NCBI GenBank assembly: GCA_002347265.1
Contig: DDYB01000032.1
Span: forward strand, 15,121 to 79,120
Source of the DNA: Desulfobacteraceae bacterium UBA2245
Lineage (GTDB): Bacteria; Desulfobacterota; Desulfobacteria; Desulfobacterales; UBA2245
DNA: 64,000 nt
Direction: 5' to 3'
Within the stretch, counting starts at the first letter, position 1. Each line of letters begins with the position of its first letter. A program made the position numbers and the translations under genes. Of the stretch, positions 1 through 8,560 are shown piece after piece. The notes beneath the pieces are model-generated. The model was given only the letters and a program-made list of their open reading frames with translations. It was not told where the DNA came from and searched no databases.

Positions 1-88
1 ATATTCAAGCATATGTGAGCATTGGCGAGAGCCGCACAACTCTGAATGGCGGCCTCAGCCGCAGTTTTTCAACAGCCTGCTAAAGGCT
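1..88. repeat. Dispersed intergenic repeat, copy A
   Basis: The first ~80 bases match, in reverse complement, bases ~34155-34245. The shared core is ATATTCAAGCATATGTG followed by GCGAGAGC and later GCAGTTTT. The copy runs up to the stop codon of the UbiB-family gene. The window edge cuts off its other half, so the terminal inverted repeat seen in copy B is not visible here. Two copies in 64 kb suggest a REP- or MITE-like family, but the genomic copy number is unknown. Confidence 0.75.
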
Positions 89-1777
89 TCCCTTCTTGAG
101 AATCGCCACCAGAAGCCAGATGCCCATGATGGCGGCGGCGGAGAAAAGCATGATCCCTATCAGGGAAATGCCGTAAATCAGCGGCGGAATTTGAGAAACC
201 ACGATCAGGGCCGATCCGATAATCAGAGCGGCGATGATGATTGAAAAAGCCAGACGGTTGCTGATCTGATCATGGGTGGCCAGCATGGTTTCCAGCCCCC
301 TGTGTTCGAACCCGATGGACAGCTTCTCCCGGCGGATCAACCGGACGATGTCCAGCATCTCGCCGGGAAATTTTTTGGCAAACTCCAGAAGATCCGAACC
401 TGCGCGCAACATATCCCGGCCGACTCTTCCGGGTTGAAGCCGCTTCATTTTGGCCTTTGCGATGTACGGAGCGATGCGGGCGATCATGTCGAACTCGGGA
501 TCCAGCATCAGGGCCACGCCCTCAACGGCGCTCAGCGCCTTGATCATCAGAAAAATGTCCGGCGGAATCCGCAGATGATGGCGGGCCACCAGCCGGAGCA
601 TCTGCTGCAGCATCTTGCCGATGCGAATGTCCTTTAGCGGTTTGTAAATATGCTGCCCCAGAAAATCCGCCACATCCCGCTCCAGCAGACGGATTTCAGG
701 CTCCTTGTCCCAATCGGTGATTTTCAGCAGAATCTGAGTAGTGATGGCCGGATCCTGGCAGGCCACGCTGTCGATCAGATCCACGAAGTCTTCCCGGGTT
801 TTCTGGTCCACCGAAGCGGCCATTCCAAAATCCAGCAGGCACAACACCTCGCCGGGAAGCACAAAAATGTTGCCGGGGTGGGGATCGGCATGAAAAAATC
901 CATGCTCGAAAATCTGTTGTAAAAACAGATTCGCTCCCCTGCGGTTGATCTCTTTCAGATCCATGCCCGCCTGTTTCAGGGCTTCGACATCAGATACCTT
1001 GATGCCGTCGATAAACTCCATGGTGAGTACCCGGCCGGTCGAGGTTTCCGGATATACCCGGGGCACATAAAGCGTGGCTTCTCCTTCAAACTGGCGGGCA
1101 AAACGCTCCATATGGCCCGCCTCCATGGAATAATCAATTTCCTTCTCAAGGGTTCGGGCAAATTCCTCCACGACTTTAACCGGCCGATGCAGGGCCAGTT
1201 CCGGAATATGCCGTTCGACGAGGGTGGCCAGATGCATCATGATCTCCAGGTCCACCTCGATGATCTTTCGAATCCCCGGCCGCTGTACCTTGACCGCTAC
1301 CGGCTCGCCGGTTTTGAGAACCGCGCGGTGTACCTGACCGATGGAGGCCGAAGCGATGGAAACCGGCTCAAATGAGGCAAAGGCTTCTTCCAGGGAACAT
1401 CCCAGTTCGGAAACCACGACAGCCTGAATCGCGTCAAAGTGAGTCGGCGGCACCTTGTCCTGAAGCTTGGACAGCTCCTGAATAAACTCCATGGGAATCA
1501 GATCCGGACGGGTGGACAGAATCTGGCCCAGCTTGATGTAGGTGGTGCCCAGTTCGGCCAGGGCCATGCGCAGCCGCTCGGCCCGGGAAAGTTTTTCGAC
1601 CGTGGAAGGCTTTTTTCTCAGAAGAATGCGCATGCCGATCTCGAGATAGGCGCCGATTCTCAGACGCTCCACCAGATCGCCGAAACCGTACTTGAGAAAA
1701 ACACCCAGAATCTGCCGATACCGGTTCAAATGACGGTAGGTCCGGCCGATGCTGCCGATATTTCGCATGCTGAGCAT
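80..1777 (-). CDS. ubiB: ABC1/UbiB-family atypical protein kinase
   Basis: A 565-residue member of the ABC1/AarF/UbiB family, kinase-like ATPases needed for isoprenoid quinone metabolism. In an anaerobe the quinone would be menaquinone (inference). Visible family motifs are the KxGQ segment (KLGQILSTRPDLIP, near residue 82), the Ala-rich nucleotide loop (ASIGQVHRA), the VAVKVQRPG lysine strand, HADPHPGN and LLDFG. The last ~60 residues form two hydrophobic segments, the usual membrane anchor. Length is normal. It begins 9 bp after the phasin-like gene, so the two are almost certainly one transcript. A dispersed repeat abuts its stop codon. Confidence 0.9.
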   Translation of the reverse strand: MLSMRNIGSIGRTYRHLNRYRQILGVFLKYGFGDLVERLRIGAYLEIGMRILLRKKPSTVEKLSRAERLRMALAELGTTYIKLGQILSTRPDLIPMEFIQELSKLQDKVPPTHFDAIQAVVVSELGCSLEEAFASFEPVSIASASIGQVHRAVLKTGEPVAVKVQRPGIRKIIEVDLEIMMHLATLVERHIPELALHRPVKVVEEFARTLEKEIDYSMEAGHMERFARQFEGEATLYVPRVYPETSTGRVLTMEFIDGIKVSDVEALKQAGMDLKEINRRGANLFLQQIFEHGFFHADPHPGNIFVLPGEVLCLLDFGMAASVDQKTREDFVDLIDSVACQDPAITTQILLKITDWDKEPEIRLLERDVADFLGQHIYKPLKDIRIGKMLQQMLRLVARHHLRIPPDIFLMIKALSAVEGVALMLDPEFDMIARIAPYIAKAKMKRLQPGRVGRDMLRAGSDLLEFAKKFPGEMLDIVRLIRREKLSIGFEHRGLETMLATHDQISNRLAFSIIIAALIIGSALIVVSQIPPLIYGISLIGIMLFSAAAIMGIWLLVAILKKGSL

Positions 1778-1786
1778 AAGAAGGCT

Positions 1787-2101
1787 TCAGGGCTTGTCTT
1801 CGTTTTTGGCGCTCATGGAATTCTTGAGATCCTGAACCTCTTTCCTTAACCCCTCGATCTCATCCCGGGTGGCCAGCTTGCCTTTTTTAATCAGATTCTG
1901 AACGGCGTTTTCCACCCAGGTATCCATATTTGACTTGGCGCTTTCGTAACGCGCCATCAGATCATCTAAAAACTTTTTCCCGTCTTTTTCCGACATCTTG
2001 CCCTTCTGGATCAGTTCTTTTGCAATTTCTTCAACCTCATCCTTGGTTTTCAGAGCCAGACCGATTCCGGCCATCAAGGCCTTTTTCATCATATCCAGCA
2101 T
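1787..2101 (-). CDS. Phasin-like coiled-coil protein
   Basis: A 104-residue, lysine- and glutamate-rich helical protein. Residues 1-17 are amphipathic or hydrophobic (MLDMMKKALMAGIGLALK), followed by two short repeats of the form ELIQKGKMSEKDGKKF and LIKKGKLATRDEIEGL, then a coiled-coil tail (LRKEVQDLKNSM). This is the architecture of the phasin/polyhydroxyalkanoate granule regulator family, though small envelope-associated proteins look similar. The start has an excellent ribosome binding site (AAGGAGA, 7 bases upstream). It leads the operon with the UbiB-family gene, an arrangement suggesting a membrane- or lipid-associated role (inference). Confidence 0.7.
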   Translation of the reverse strand: MLDMMKKALMAGIGLALKTKDEVEEIAKELIQKGKMSEKDGKKFLDDLMARYESAKSNMDTWVENAVQNLIKKGKLATRDEIEGLRKEVQDLKNSMSAKNEDKP

Positions 2102-2376
2102 GGCGGATCTCCTTTCTTGGCGTTTTCAGTGGGTTTTCGGTTTGCAAATACTGAAAAATGGCAACAGATAAGCGATTGAGACTCTGGCTTTTATTCATAA
2201 TATCTAGCATGCATTAAATCGCAATGCAACTTTTTTGGCCGGATTGCCGCCAAGGGCTGGAAAACGCGCACGGCTGAAAAGAAACTTCAAGGACAATTTT
2301 CTTGCGGCTGCCGGGAAAAGAATGTATCTAAAAACTTTGGCAATACTCACTGTTTTAAACAAAAAAGGGTCAGGAT

Positions 2377-4803
2377 ATGAATCAAGACGCCCGGAAATAT
2401 GGAAAAAGTCGATCCTGCTCGCTTCCGGAGCCCGGATATGGCTTTTTCGGCCGTGAAACCGAAATTCTGAAAATTGAAAACGACGCATTCAAGCAAAACA
2501 ACATGCTGCTGGTCCAGGCTGCGGGCGGCGCCGGCAAGACCGCCCTTATTTCCCATCTTGCCCGTTCCTGGCAGGCCGACCGTAAAATCGATAAGGTTTT
2601 TTATTTCTCCTTTCACGAAAGAACCTGGAAGCTTGAACAGATTCTGCTGGAAATCGGTGATTCGCTTCTTCCCGAAAAAGACCGGCAGGATCATTTTCGT
2701 CAACTCACGGAAAAAGGCAGAACTGCCGCGATCGTTGAAACGCTCCGCGAGCGCCGGCATCTGCTGATCCTTGAAGACCTGGAATTCATTTCAAACCATT
2801 TGCTGATTGCAGATCCAGGTCTTTCCAAAAACGAGCGCCGCCGCATCAAAACTTTTTTAACCCGGCTTTCCGGAGGAGCCACACGGGTTCTGCTCTCGTC
2901 CAAGGATACGGCCCCATGGCTCTCGTCGACCACCTTCAAGGATCAGGTCCTTCATCTGGGCGCTCTGGACTCCGAAGCAACTCAGCTTTTCTGCGAACGA
3001 ATTCTCGAAAAACACGGCAGCGCTCTGAACCCGAAAGACGATGAACTCCAAAGGCTGATCGCGTTTCTGAAGGCACGTCCTCTCGCCCTTGAGGTCGTTC
3101 TTCCCGATCTTGAAGATCAAGCGCCGGTTGAAATCATCACGGCTCTGGGCCTCAAGGATGCCGGCGAAGATACGCCGGCCGGCCATACGGTGATTGATGC
3201 CATTGAATTTATATACCGTATGCTTCCCCTCGGCGCTCGGTGCCTTTTGGCCTGCCTTTCACCTGTTGCCGACGTGATCAACCCGGAATTTCTGGTCCAG
3301 TACGGCCAGCAGCTGAAAAAGCAAAAGCCTCTGGAGAATTTGAATGTCGATCAATTCACTGAACTCATACAAGAGGCATTCCTCAGGAAACTGATTCAGT
3401 CCCATTGCGATGTGCCTGATTTTTTTAAATTCCGGCCGCCGATGCCCTATCTGCTGAAAAAAATAATGGATCAGCTTGACCCTGAAACACAGGATGCCAT
3501 TCAGGCGGCGTTTGTCGTCCATTACGGGGTCGTGTGCTGGTCGATTGCGGACCTGATCAATTCCGAGGAGGAATCAAAGCGGAAGATCGGATATCTGTTG
3601 ATTTGGATCGAATACGAAAACATCCTGTCGGCTCTTAAACTGGCCCTGGACCGCCAAACCTCAATTATGGCTATTTTCAGCATTCTGCATCGATACATAG
3701 AAAAAACAAGGGATTATAGAAAAGGCCTCGCGATCGGGGAACCGATTCTCAAAAAGCTGAAAAGCTATTCCCAGGAAACCATGAATGGCCCCATCGGCGC
3801 GGAATTTGTCAATGTCATGCGCTGCATCGCGCAATATCATCTGGGCCTTGAAAATTATGAGGGTGCAAGGCAATTCTACCAGAAAGCATTGGATTTGCAC
3901 ATGAATCTTGAATTTCTCCCCCAGGACCAGAAAATCAAAGCCAGCACCGAACATTATCATATACTGGGGGCAACGGCACAGCGTTTGGGGTCGTGGCAAG
4001 AGGCCGAAAACTACTATCGGCAAGCCGAGGAAGTCTGCATTCGGTTCAATGACCGCCGACAGCTTGCCGATACCTATCGGCGGATGGCCATTATCGCCCA
4101 GGCCCAAAACCAATGGCAGAAGTCGAATGATCTGCTTCAAAAAACCCTGGACATTTTTGTCGAATGCAATGACCGGTCCTCTCAGGGCAGAACGTGCCAG
4201 CTGCTGGGAGTCAGCGCCGAAGAACAAAAAAACTGGGAACAGGCTGAAAAATTCTACCGCCAGGCGCTTGACATCGGAATTGAGCTCAACGACCCGCACG
4301 GGCAGGCCAGCGCATATCACCATCTGGGAAGCGTCGCCCAGGTGCTGGAGCAATGGCAGAAGGCTGAAATCTGCTTTCAAAAAGCCCTGGATATCTTTGT
4401 CGAGTGCAGCGACCCGCTTTCGCAGGGCAGAGCATATCATCATCTGGGCACGATCGCCCAGGAACAGCGGCAGTGGCGGAAGGCCGGATCGTTTTATGAT
4501 AAGGCGCTTCATATTTTTATCGAGCTCGATGATCCGTTTCTTCAGGCAGGAACCTACCAGAACATGGCCATCTCCGCTCAGCAACAAGAACTTTGGCCGG
4601 AGGCCGGAACATTTTTCTTCAAAGCGCTGGAATGCTTTTCAAGATGCCGCGATGAACAAAACACCCTGCTTTCATTAAGCAGCCTGTTTAATCTCAATGA
4701 ACTGGCCGAGGTTCAAGATCTGTACGGCGCCATTGCCCGGATTCTTCAACGCACGCCCGAAGAAATCCGAACAATCCATGATCTGTGGAAAGCTGAAGCC
4801 TGA
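2377..4803 (+). CDS. STAND-type ATPase with C-terminal TPR array
   Basis: 808 residues. After a short tail comes FFGRE (the FGR motif typical of STAND/NACHT/NB-ARC ATPases, residues 23-27), a P-loop AAGGAGKT (48-55), a Walker B-like LLILEDLEF (129-137) and a sensor strand RVLLSSKD (~170). Winged-helix-like sequence follows to ~370. From ~480 to ~780 there are about eight TPR units of ~40 residues with the recurring pattern W..AE..Y..AL.I..E..D...QG..YH.LG..AQ. Such proteins are signal-responsive oligomerising switches. No N-terminal or C-terminal effector domain (nuclease, CHAT, TIR, protease) is visible, so any effector must act in trans or the protein is a scaffold. It precedes the deacetylase gene, and its reading frame continues past the stop codon (see the entry at 4804). 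Confidence 0.85.
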   Translation: MNQDARKYGKSRSCSLPEPGYGFFGRETEILKIENDAFKQNNMLLVQAAGGAGKTALISHLARSWQADRKIDKVFYFSFHERTWKLEQILLEIGDSLLPEKDRQDHFRQLTEKGRTAAIVETLRERRHLLILEDLEFISNHLLIADPGLSKNERRRIKTFLTRLSGGATRVLLSSKDTAPWLSSTTFKDQVLHLGALDSEATQLFCERILEKHGSALNPKDDELQRLIAFLKARPLALEVVLPDLEDQAPVEIITALGLKDAGEDTPAGHTVIDAIEFIYRMLPLGARCLLACLSPVADVINPEFLVQYGQQLKKQKPLENLNVDQFTELIQEAFLRKLIQSHCDVPDFFKFRPPMPYLLKKIMDQLDPETQDAIQAAFVVHYGVVCWSIADLINSEEESKRKIGYLLIWIEYENILSALKLALDRQTSIMAIFSILHRYIEKTRDYRKGLAIGEPILKKLKSYSQETMNGPIGAEFVNVMRCIAQYHLGLENYEGARQFYQKALDLHMNLEFLPQDQKIKASTEHYHILGATAQRLGSWQEAENYYRQAEEVCIRFNDRRQLADTYRRMAIIAQAQNQWQKSNDLLQKTLDIFVECNDRSSQGRTCQLLGVSAEEQKNWEQAEKFYRQALDIGIELNDPHGQASAYHHLGSVAQVLEQWQKAEICFQKALDIFVECSDPLSQGRAYHHLGTIAQEQRQWRKAGSFYDKALHIFIELDDPFLQAGTYQNMAISAQQQELWPEAGTFFFKALECFSRCRDEQNTLLSLSSLFNLNELAEVQDLYGAIARILQRTPEEIRTIHDLWKAEA

Positions 4804-4935
4804 GTGCACATCATCGCGCTTGACCGCGGGATGGAACTGAATTCATCGCAAGAAAAAATCCGCGCCTTTTGCGATGCCAAGGAGGATCATCGGCTATCCG
4901 GGTCGCGGGATTTCAATTTTAAAGGCAATCTATGA
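4804..4935 (+). other. Open in-frame extension after the STAND stop codon
   Basis: Directly after the TGA ending the STAND gene, the same frame stays open for 43 codons. It starts with GTG, has an internal ATG at 4834, and closes at a TGA that overlaps the deacetylase start codon in an ATGA arrangement. The peptide is hydrophilic, with one Cys. It could be a tiny coupled gene, a read-through tail, or the remains of a longer STAND protein cut by a nonsense change. I see no ribosome binding site for a separate gene. Confidence 0.3.
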
Positions 4936-5882
4936 AGAAGACCGGCTTTATGTATGATCAGGGATTGCTCCTTCATGATACGGGTTCTGATCATCCTGAA
5001 TCTCCTGAAAGGCTTCTGGCTGTTTACAGCGGCATCCGATCAGCGAACTTTTTCAGGCTTCTCATCCCGGTGGATGCACAGCGAATTGATTTTAAGTGGC
5101 TGGAAACCGTACACAATCCTGACTACATCTATTATTTTGAAGAGATTTGCCTCTCGGGGCGAACCTACCTGGACAGCCAGGACAATCGAATGTGTCCTGA
5201 CACCTTTGATGCCACCCTGCTGGCCAGCGGGGGCGTGGTCAATGCCTGCCGGATGGTTATGGAAGGATTGATCGACAACGCGTTCTGCGCCGTCAGACCT
5301 CCCGGGCATCATGCGGGCCAGAATTTTGCCATGGGTTTTTGTTTTTTCAACCATGTCGCCATTGCCGCTCGTTATCTTCAAAAGGCCTGGGGAATCGAGC
5401 GTGTCGGAATCGTCGATTTTGATGTGCATCATGGAAACGGAACCCAGCGGATCTTTGAAGAAGATCCGACCGTGTTCTATTATTCCATCCATCAGCATCC
5501 GACATTTTCCTTTCCCGGCACCGGAAGAGAGTTTGAAAAAGGCACCGGCGCCGGATTGGGGTTTACCCTGAATTCCCCGGTCCTGCCAGGCCAGAGCGAT
5601 CAGGCTTACCGGAGACATTTTGAAAAGGACCTTTGCCCTGCCTTTGATTCGTTCAAACCGCAGGTCATTCTGGTGTCCTGCGGTTTTGATGCACATGAGG
5701 ATGACGATATGTCGGACATGAAGGTTACCACGGATGGCTTTTCCTGGATGATTCGTCGCATCTGCGAACTTGCGCAGAGACACGGCTCGGGGAGGTTGAT
5801 TTCCGTTCTTGAAGGCGGTTATTGCATCCGAAGGCTTCCGGAACTGGCCCGAAACCATGTTGAAATTTTAATCGGCTGCTGA
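4932..5882 (+). CDS. acuC: AcuC-type (class II-like) histone deacetylase family protein
   Basis: 316 residues, a zinc-dependent lysine deacetylase of the arginase/deacetylase fold. Visible landmarks are HPESPERL near the N terminus, RPPGHHA with the catalytic His pair, GFCFFNHVAIAA, the zinc-binding VDFDVHHGNGTQ, FPGTGREFEKGTG, and the second zinc Asp in SCGFDAHEDD. In Bacillus the relative AcuC removes acetyl groups from acetyl-CoA synthetase. Here an AcuB-type gene follows immediately, which supports the acetate/acyl-CoA reading, although polyamine and acetoin labels are also used for this family. The start has AAAGG seven bases upstream. The gene overlaps the open frame from the STAND gene by 4 bp. 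Confidence 0.85.
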   Translation: MKKTGFMYDQGLLLHDTGSDHPESPERLLAVYSGIRSANFFRLLIPVDAQRIDFKWLETVHNPDYIYYFEEICLSGRTYLDSQDNRMCPDTFDATLLASGGVVNACRMVMEGLIDNAFCAVRPPGHHAGQNFAMGFCFFNHVAIAARYLQKAWGIERVGIVDFDVHHGNGTQRIFEEDPTVFYYSIHQHPTFSFPGTGREFEKGTGAGLGFTLNSPVLPGQSDQAYRRHFEKDLCPAFDSFKPQVILVSCGFDAHEDDDMSDMKVTTDGFSWMIRRICELAQRHGSGRLISVLEGGYCIRRLPELARNHVEILIGC

Positions 5883-6048
5883 CGCGGCATCGAGAGCCGT
5901 AAAGCGATGCGAATCCATCATAAGCACAATCCTGCGGATCAACGGAGATTTAATATAAAAAATCTACAACTGATTTATATCGCAGAATCAATAATTTCAC
6001 CCTGTGTTGCGCCCATGTCGAGCATGGGGGATAGTGAAAGGAAAAATT

Positions 6049-6726
6049 ATGTTCGTCAGCCGCTCAATGATCAAGGAAGTCGTCACCATCAGCAGAAAAA
6101 CCTCTGTCTTAGATGCGCAGAAGATTATGAAAGCAAACCGCGTCCGGCATCTGCCCGTTGTGGAGGAAGACGGCCGTTTGGTGGGAATCGTCACGGACCG
6201 GGATCTTCGCAGCGTCTACCCTTCCATCACGCTGCCTCCCGAGGAACAGCAAAAGGAAATGCAGCGTCTGCACGAATACACCATCGAAGACATCATGACC
6301 CGTGAAGTGGTCTCAATCGCGCCCACCTCCACCATTCAGGACGCTCTGCTGCTGATTGAAAAAACCCGGGTTGGAGCTTTTCCGGTCGTCGATGAACGCG
6401 GAGTTCTCATCGGAATCATTTCCGTTCGGGATCTTCTCGGCGCCTTTATCAAGGTCATGGGAGTGCATGAACCCGGAACGCTCCTTGGAATCGTCGTTGA
6501 AGAAAAGGTCGGCGAGCTTAAAAAGATCGTCGATGTGATTTCCGAAGAAAAAATTTCCCTGGGCAGCATTCTGGTCGCGAGGTACTGGGATCAGAACAAG
6601 CGTGCGGTTTTTCCCTATCTGCTCGCACTGAACGTCAGTCGGGTAAAAAAGCGGCTTCAGGCCATGGGATATGAATTGATTGATCCGCTTCAGTGGCATC
6701 TCGGTCAGGGCGAAAACGGCACATAA
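6049..6726 (+). CDS. acuB: AcuB-type CBS-pair plus ACT-like domain protein
   Basis: 225 residues. Two CBS motifs span residues ~1-60 and ~80-135 (VRHLPVVEEDGRLVGIVTDRDL and VGAFPVVDERGVLIGIISVRDL regions), the adenosyl-ligand sensing module. Residues ~150-215 look like an ACT-like regulatory domain (GTLLGIVVEEKVGELKKIVD). CBS pair plus ACT is the AcuB layout of the Bacillus acuABC locus. I placed the start at ATG 6049 because AAAGGAAA lies just upstream. The longer frame from GTG 6004 adds an unconserved, Cys/Trp-containing tail without a ribosome binding site. Its position directly behind acuC suggests it senses an adenylate or adenosyl metabolite to tune deacetylation (inference). Confidence 0.8.
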   Translation: MFVSRSMIKEVVTISRKTSVLDAQKIMKANRVRHLPVVEEDGRLVGIVTDRDLRSVYPSITLPPEEQQKEMQRLHEYTIEDIMTREVVSIAPTSTIQDALLLIEKTRVGAFPVVDERGVLIGIISVRDLLGAFIKVMGVHEPGTLLGIVVEEKVGELKKIVDVISEEKISLGSILVARYWDQNKRAVFPYLLALNVSRVKKRLQAMGYELIDPLQWHLGQGENGT

Positions 6727-6934
6727 AATGCCGCCGCGGCCAATACCCCGTCAAAATCGGATAATTGACAAAAACAGTAAAAATATGATTTGCTCCTATT
6801 CGATCAATGGGTTTCAAACTGGCTTAAAGCGGAGCTTGCGTCTGAATGCTGCGGATAAGGTGACCGGGCGCCCGGCGATTTCATTTGAAGGACGCCGATA
6901 CAGACGCTGATTTTCTCTCTACGAAAGGCCTGTC

Positions 6935-7774
6935 ATGTATATCAAATGCTGGGGTTCAAGAGGGTCCGTTCCGGTATCCGGGGTCGACTATATTCAGTAT
7001 GGCGGAGATACCACCTGTGTGGAGATACGGGCCAGAAGCGGTGAAATTATAATTGTGGATGCTGGAACCGGCATTCGCAGGCTCGGCAATCAGTTGATTC
7101 AGGAAAACCGTTTTAATTATCATTTTATTCTCACCCATGCCCACTGGGACCATCTGATGGGGTTTCCTTTTTTCAAGCCTCTTTACAGAAGGGAATCCCT
7201 TATTAAAATGCACCAGTGCCCGCTGGCCGACAATTACGTAGAACAGATTTTTTCCAGGGTCATGGCGCCTCCGAATTTTCCGGTCCAGTACTCGAATCTG
7301 AAGGCAACCATGGATTATCAACAAGGATGCCCGCAAAGCTTTGATATCGGATCGATTCATATCATCCCGATCCCGATCAGTCACCCCAACCAGGGCAGCG
7401 GGTATAAATTTGTTGAAGACGGCAAGAGCCTTGTTTTTCTGACCGACAATGAACTGGGCTATGTTCATCCCGGAGGACTGGCCTATCCGGACTACCTGGA
7501 ATTTTGCACGGGCGTGGACCTGTTGATTCACGATGCCGAATATACGCCGCAGGAGTACGAAACCACCATCAAATGGGGGCATTCGTCTTATGTCGATGTC
7601 TTGAAACTGGCAACCGCCGCCGGCGTCCGTCAACTGGGACTTTTTCACATGAATCAGGAGAGAACCGACCCCGCCATGGACCAGATTGTTCACGACTGTC
7701 GCAGCCAGCTTAAAGACCGGAGCGCCGGGATCGAATGCTTTGCCGTGGCATGCGACCAGGTGATGGCGCTCTGA
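6935..7774 (+). CDS. Metallo-beta-lactamase-fold hydrolase
   Basis: 279 residues. The metal-binding THAHWDH motif (residues ~67-73), an upstream IIVDAGTGIRRLG strand, ISHPNQGSGYKF, FLTDNELGY and a late GHSSYVDVLKLA histidine segment are all present, giving a complete two-metal site. The opening CWGSRGSVPVSG is characteristic of the RNase Z/PhnP-like branch rather than glyoxalase II. The substrate cannot be read from sequence; cyclic nucleotides or phosphodiesters are typical of this branch. It lies between the acuB and sirtuin genes on the same strand, 33 bp before the latter. Confidence 0.8.
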   Translation: MYIKCWGSRGSVPVSGVDYIQYGGDTTCVEIRARSGEIIIVDAGTGIRRLGNQLIQENRFNYHFILTHAHWDHLMGFPFFKPLYRRESLIKMHQCPLADNYVEQIFSRVMAPPNFPVQYSNLKATMDYQQGCPQSFDIGSIHIIPIPISHPNQGSGYKFVEDGKSLVFLTDNELGYVHPGGLAYPDYLEFCTGVDLLIHDAEYTPQEYETTIKWGHSSYVDVLKLATAAGVRQLGLFHMNQERTDPAMDQIVHDCRSQLKDRSAGIECFAVACDQVMAL

Positions 7775-7807
7775 AGTTCGAAGCCTGAATCGAAAGGAAA
7801 TGCCGCA

Positions 7808-8560
7808 TTGGAAACATCAATCAAAAGAGCTGCCAGAGATCTTGTATCGTCCAGGCATGCCGTAGCCCTGACCGGGGCCGGCATTTCGGTTGAAAGCGGC
7901 ATCCCTCCCTTTCGGGGCAAAGGGGGGATGTGGGAAAAATTCGACCCGATGGAGTGCGCCCACATTCAGGCATTTATGGAAAATCCGGCCCGAGTGTGGG
8001 CGATTTTCCTGAAGGAAATGAAAACCATTCTGGATCAGGCCAGACCCAACAGCGCCCATATCGGCCTGCTTCAGATGGAACAGCAGGGCATTCTCAAAAC
8101 CATCATCACCCAGAACATCGACGGGCTTCACCAGATGGCTGGAAATTCCGATGTAATTGAGTTTCACGGCAATTTCGCCTGGCAGCAATGCATGGAATGC
8201 GGCTGCCGAATTCCAACCTCACGCCTGGTCCTTAACTCCCTGCCGCCCCGGTGCGACTGCGGCGGCATTCTGAGGCCTGAATGCGTATTTTTTGGAGAAA
8301 TGATTCCCCCGGAATCGCTTGAGCGCTCCAGGCGCATTGCGGCCCGATGCGACCTGATGCTGGTTGTGGGAACCTCGGCCGTTGTTCAGCCGGCAGCTTT
8401 TATGCCGGTCATCGCCAAGGACGCCGGCGCCACAATCATCGAAATCAATCCGGAGAAAACCCCCTTGACCCATGCGGTCAGCGATTACCTCATTCAAGGG
8501 AATGCCGGAGAAATCATATCGGCCATCATGGAACAAATTAACGCTTTATCGGACGCTTGA
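7808..8560 (+). CDS. cobB: Sir2-family NAD-dependent protein deacylase
   Basis: 250 residues. It removes acyl groups from lysine using NAD. Motifs are ALTGAGISVESGIPPFRG (NAD pocket), TQNIDGLHQMAG (catalytic loop), EFHG with the catalytic His, zinc ribbon pairs CMEC and CDCG, VVGTSAVVQPA, and IEINPEKTP. The start is a TTG codon with AAAGGAAA upstream; no ATG fits the conserved N terminus. It lies in the same run as the AcuC-type gene, so two mechanistically different deacylases (zinc and NAD) are clustered. Its last 23 bases overlap the convergent DUF6178 gene. Confidence 0.92.
   Translation: METSIKRAARDLVSSRHAVALTGAGISVESGIPPFRGKGGMWEKFDPMECAHIQAFMENPARVWAIFLKEMKTILDQARPNSAHIGLLQMEQQGILKTIITQNIDGLHQMAGNSDVIEFHGNFAWQQCMECGCRIPTSRLVLNSLPPRCDCGGILRPECVFFGEMIPPESLERSRRIAARCDLMLVVGTSAVVQPAAFMPVIAKDAGATIIEINPEKTPLTHAVSDYLIQGNAGEIISAIMEQINALSDA

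Noticed and set aside
3661..4587. Long minus-strand frame opposite the STAND TPR region
   Set aside because: It arises from the repeated TPR codons; its Leu/Gly-rich repeats are the antisense of the TPR units and no ribosome binding site is present.
5040..5858. Minus-strand frame opposite the AcuC-type gene
   Set aside because: Overlaps the catalytic motifs of the deacetylase in antisense; no start signal.
6004..6048. Longer start for the CBS-ACT gene at GTG 6004
   Set aside because: The extra residues (Cys, Trp, Arg-rich) are unlike the family, and AAAGGAAA sits just before ATG 6049.
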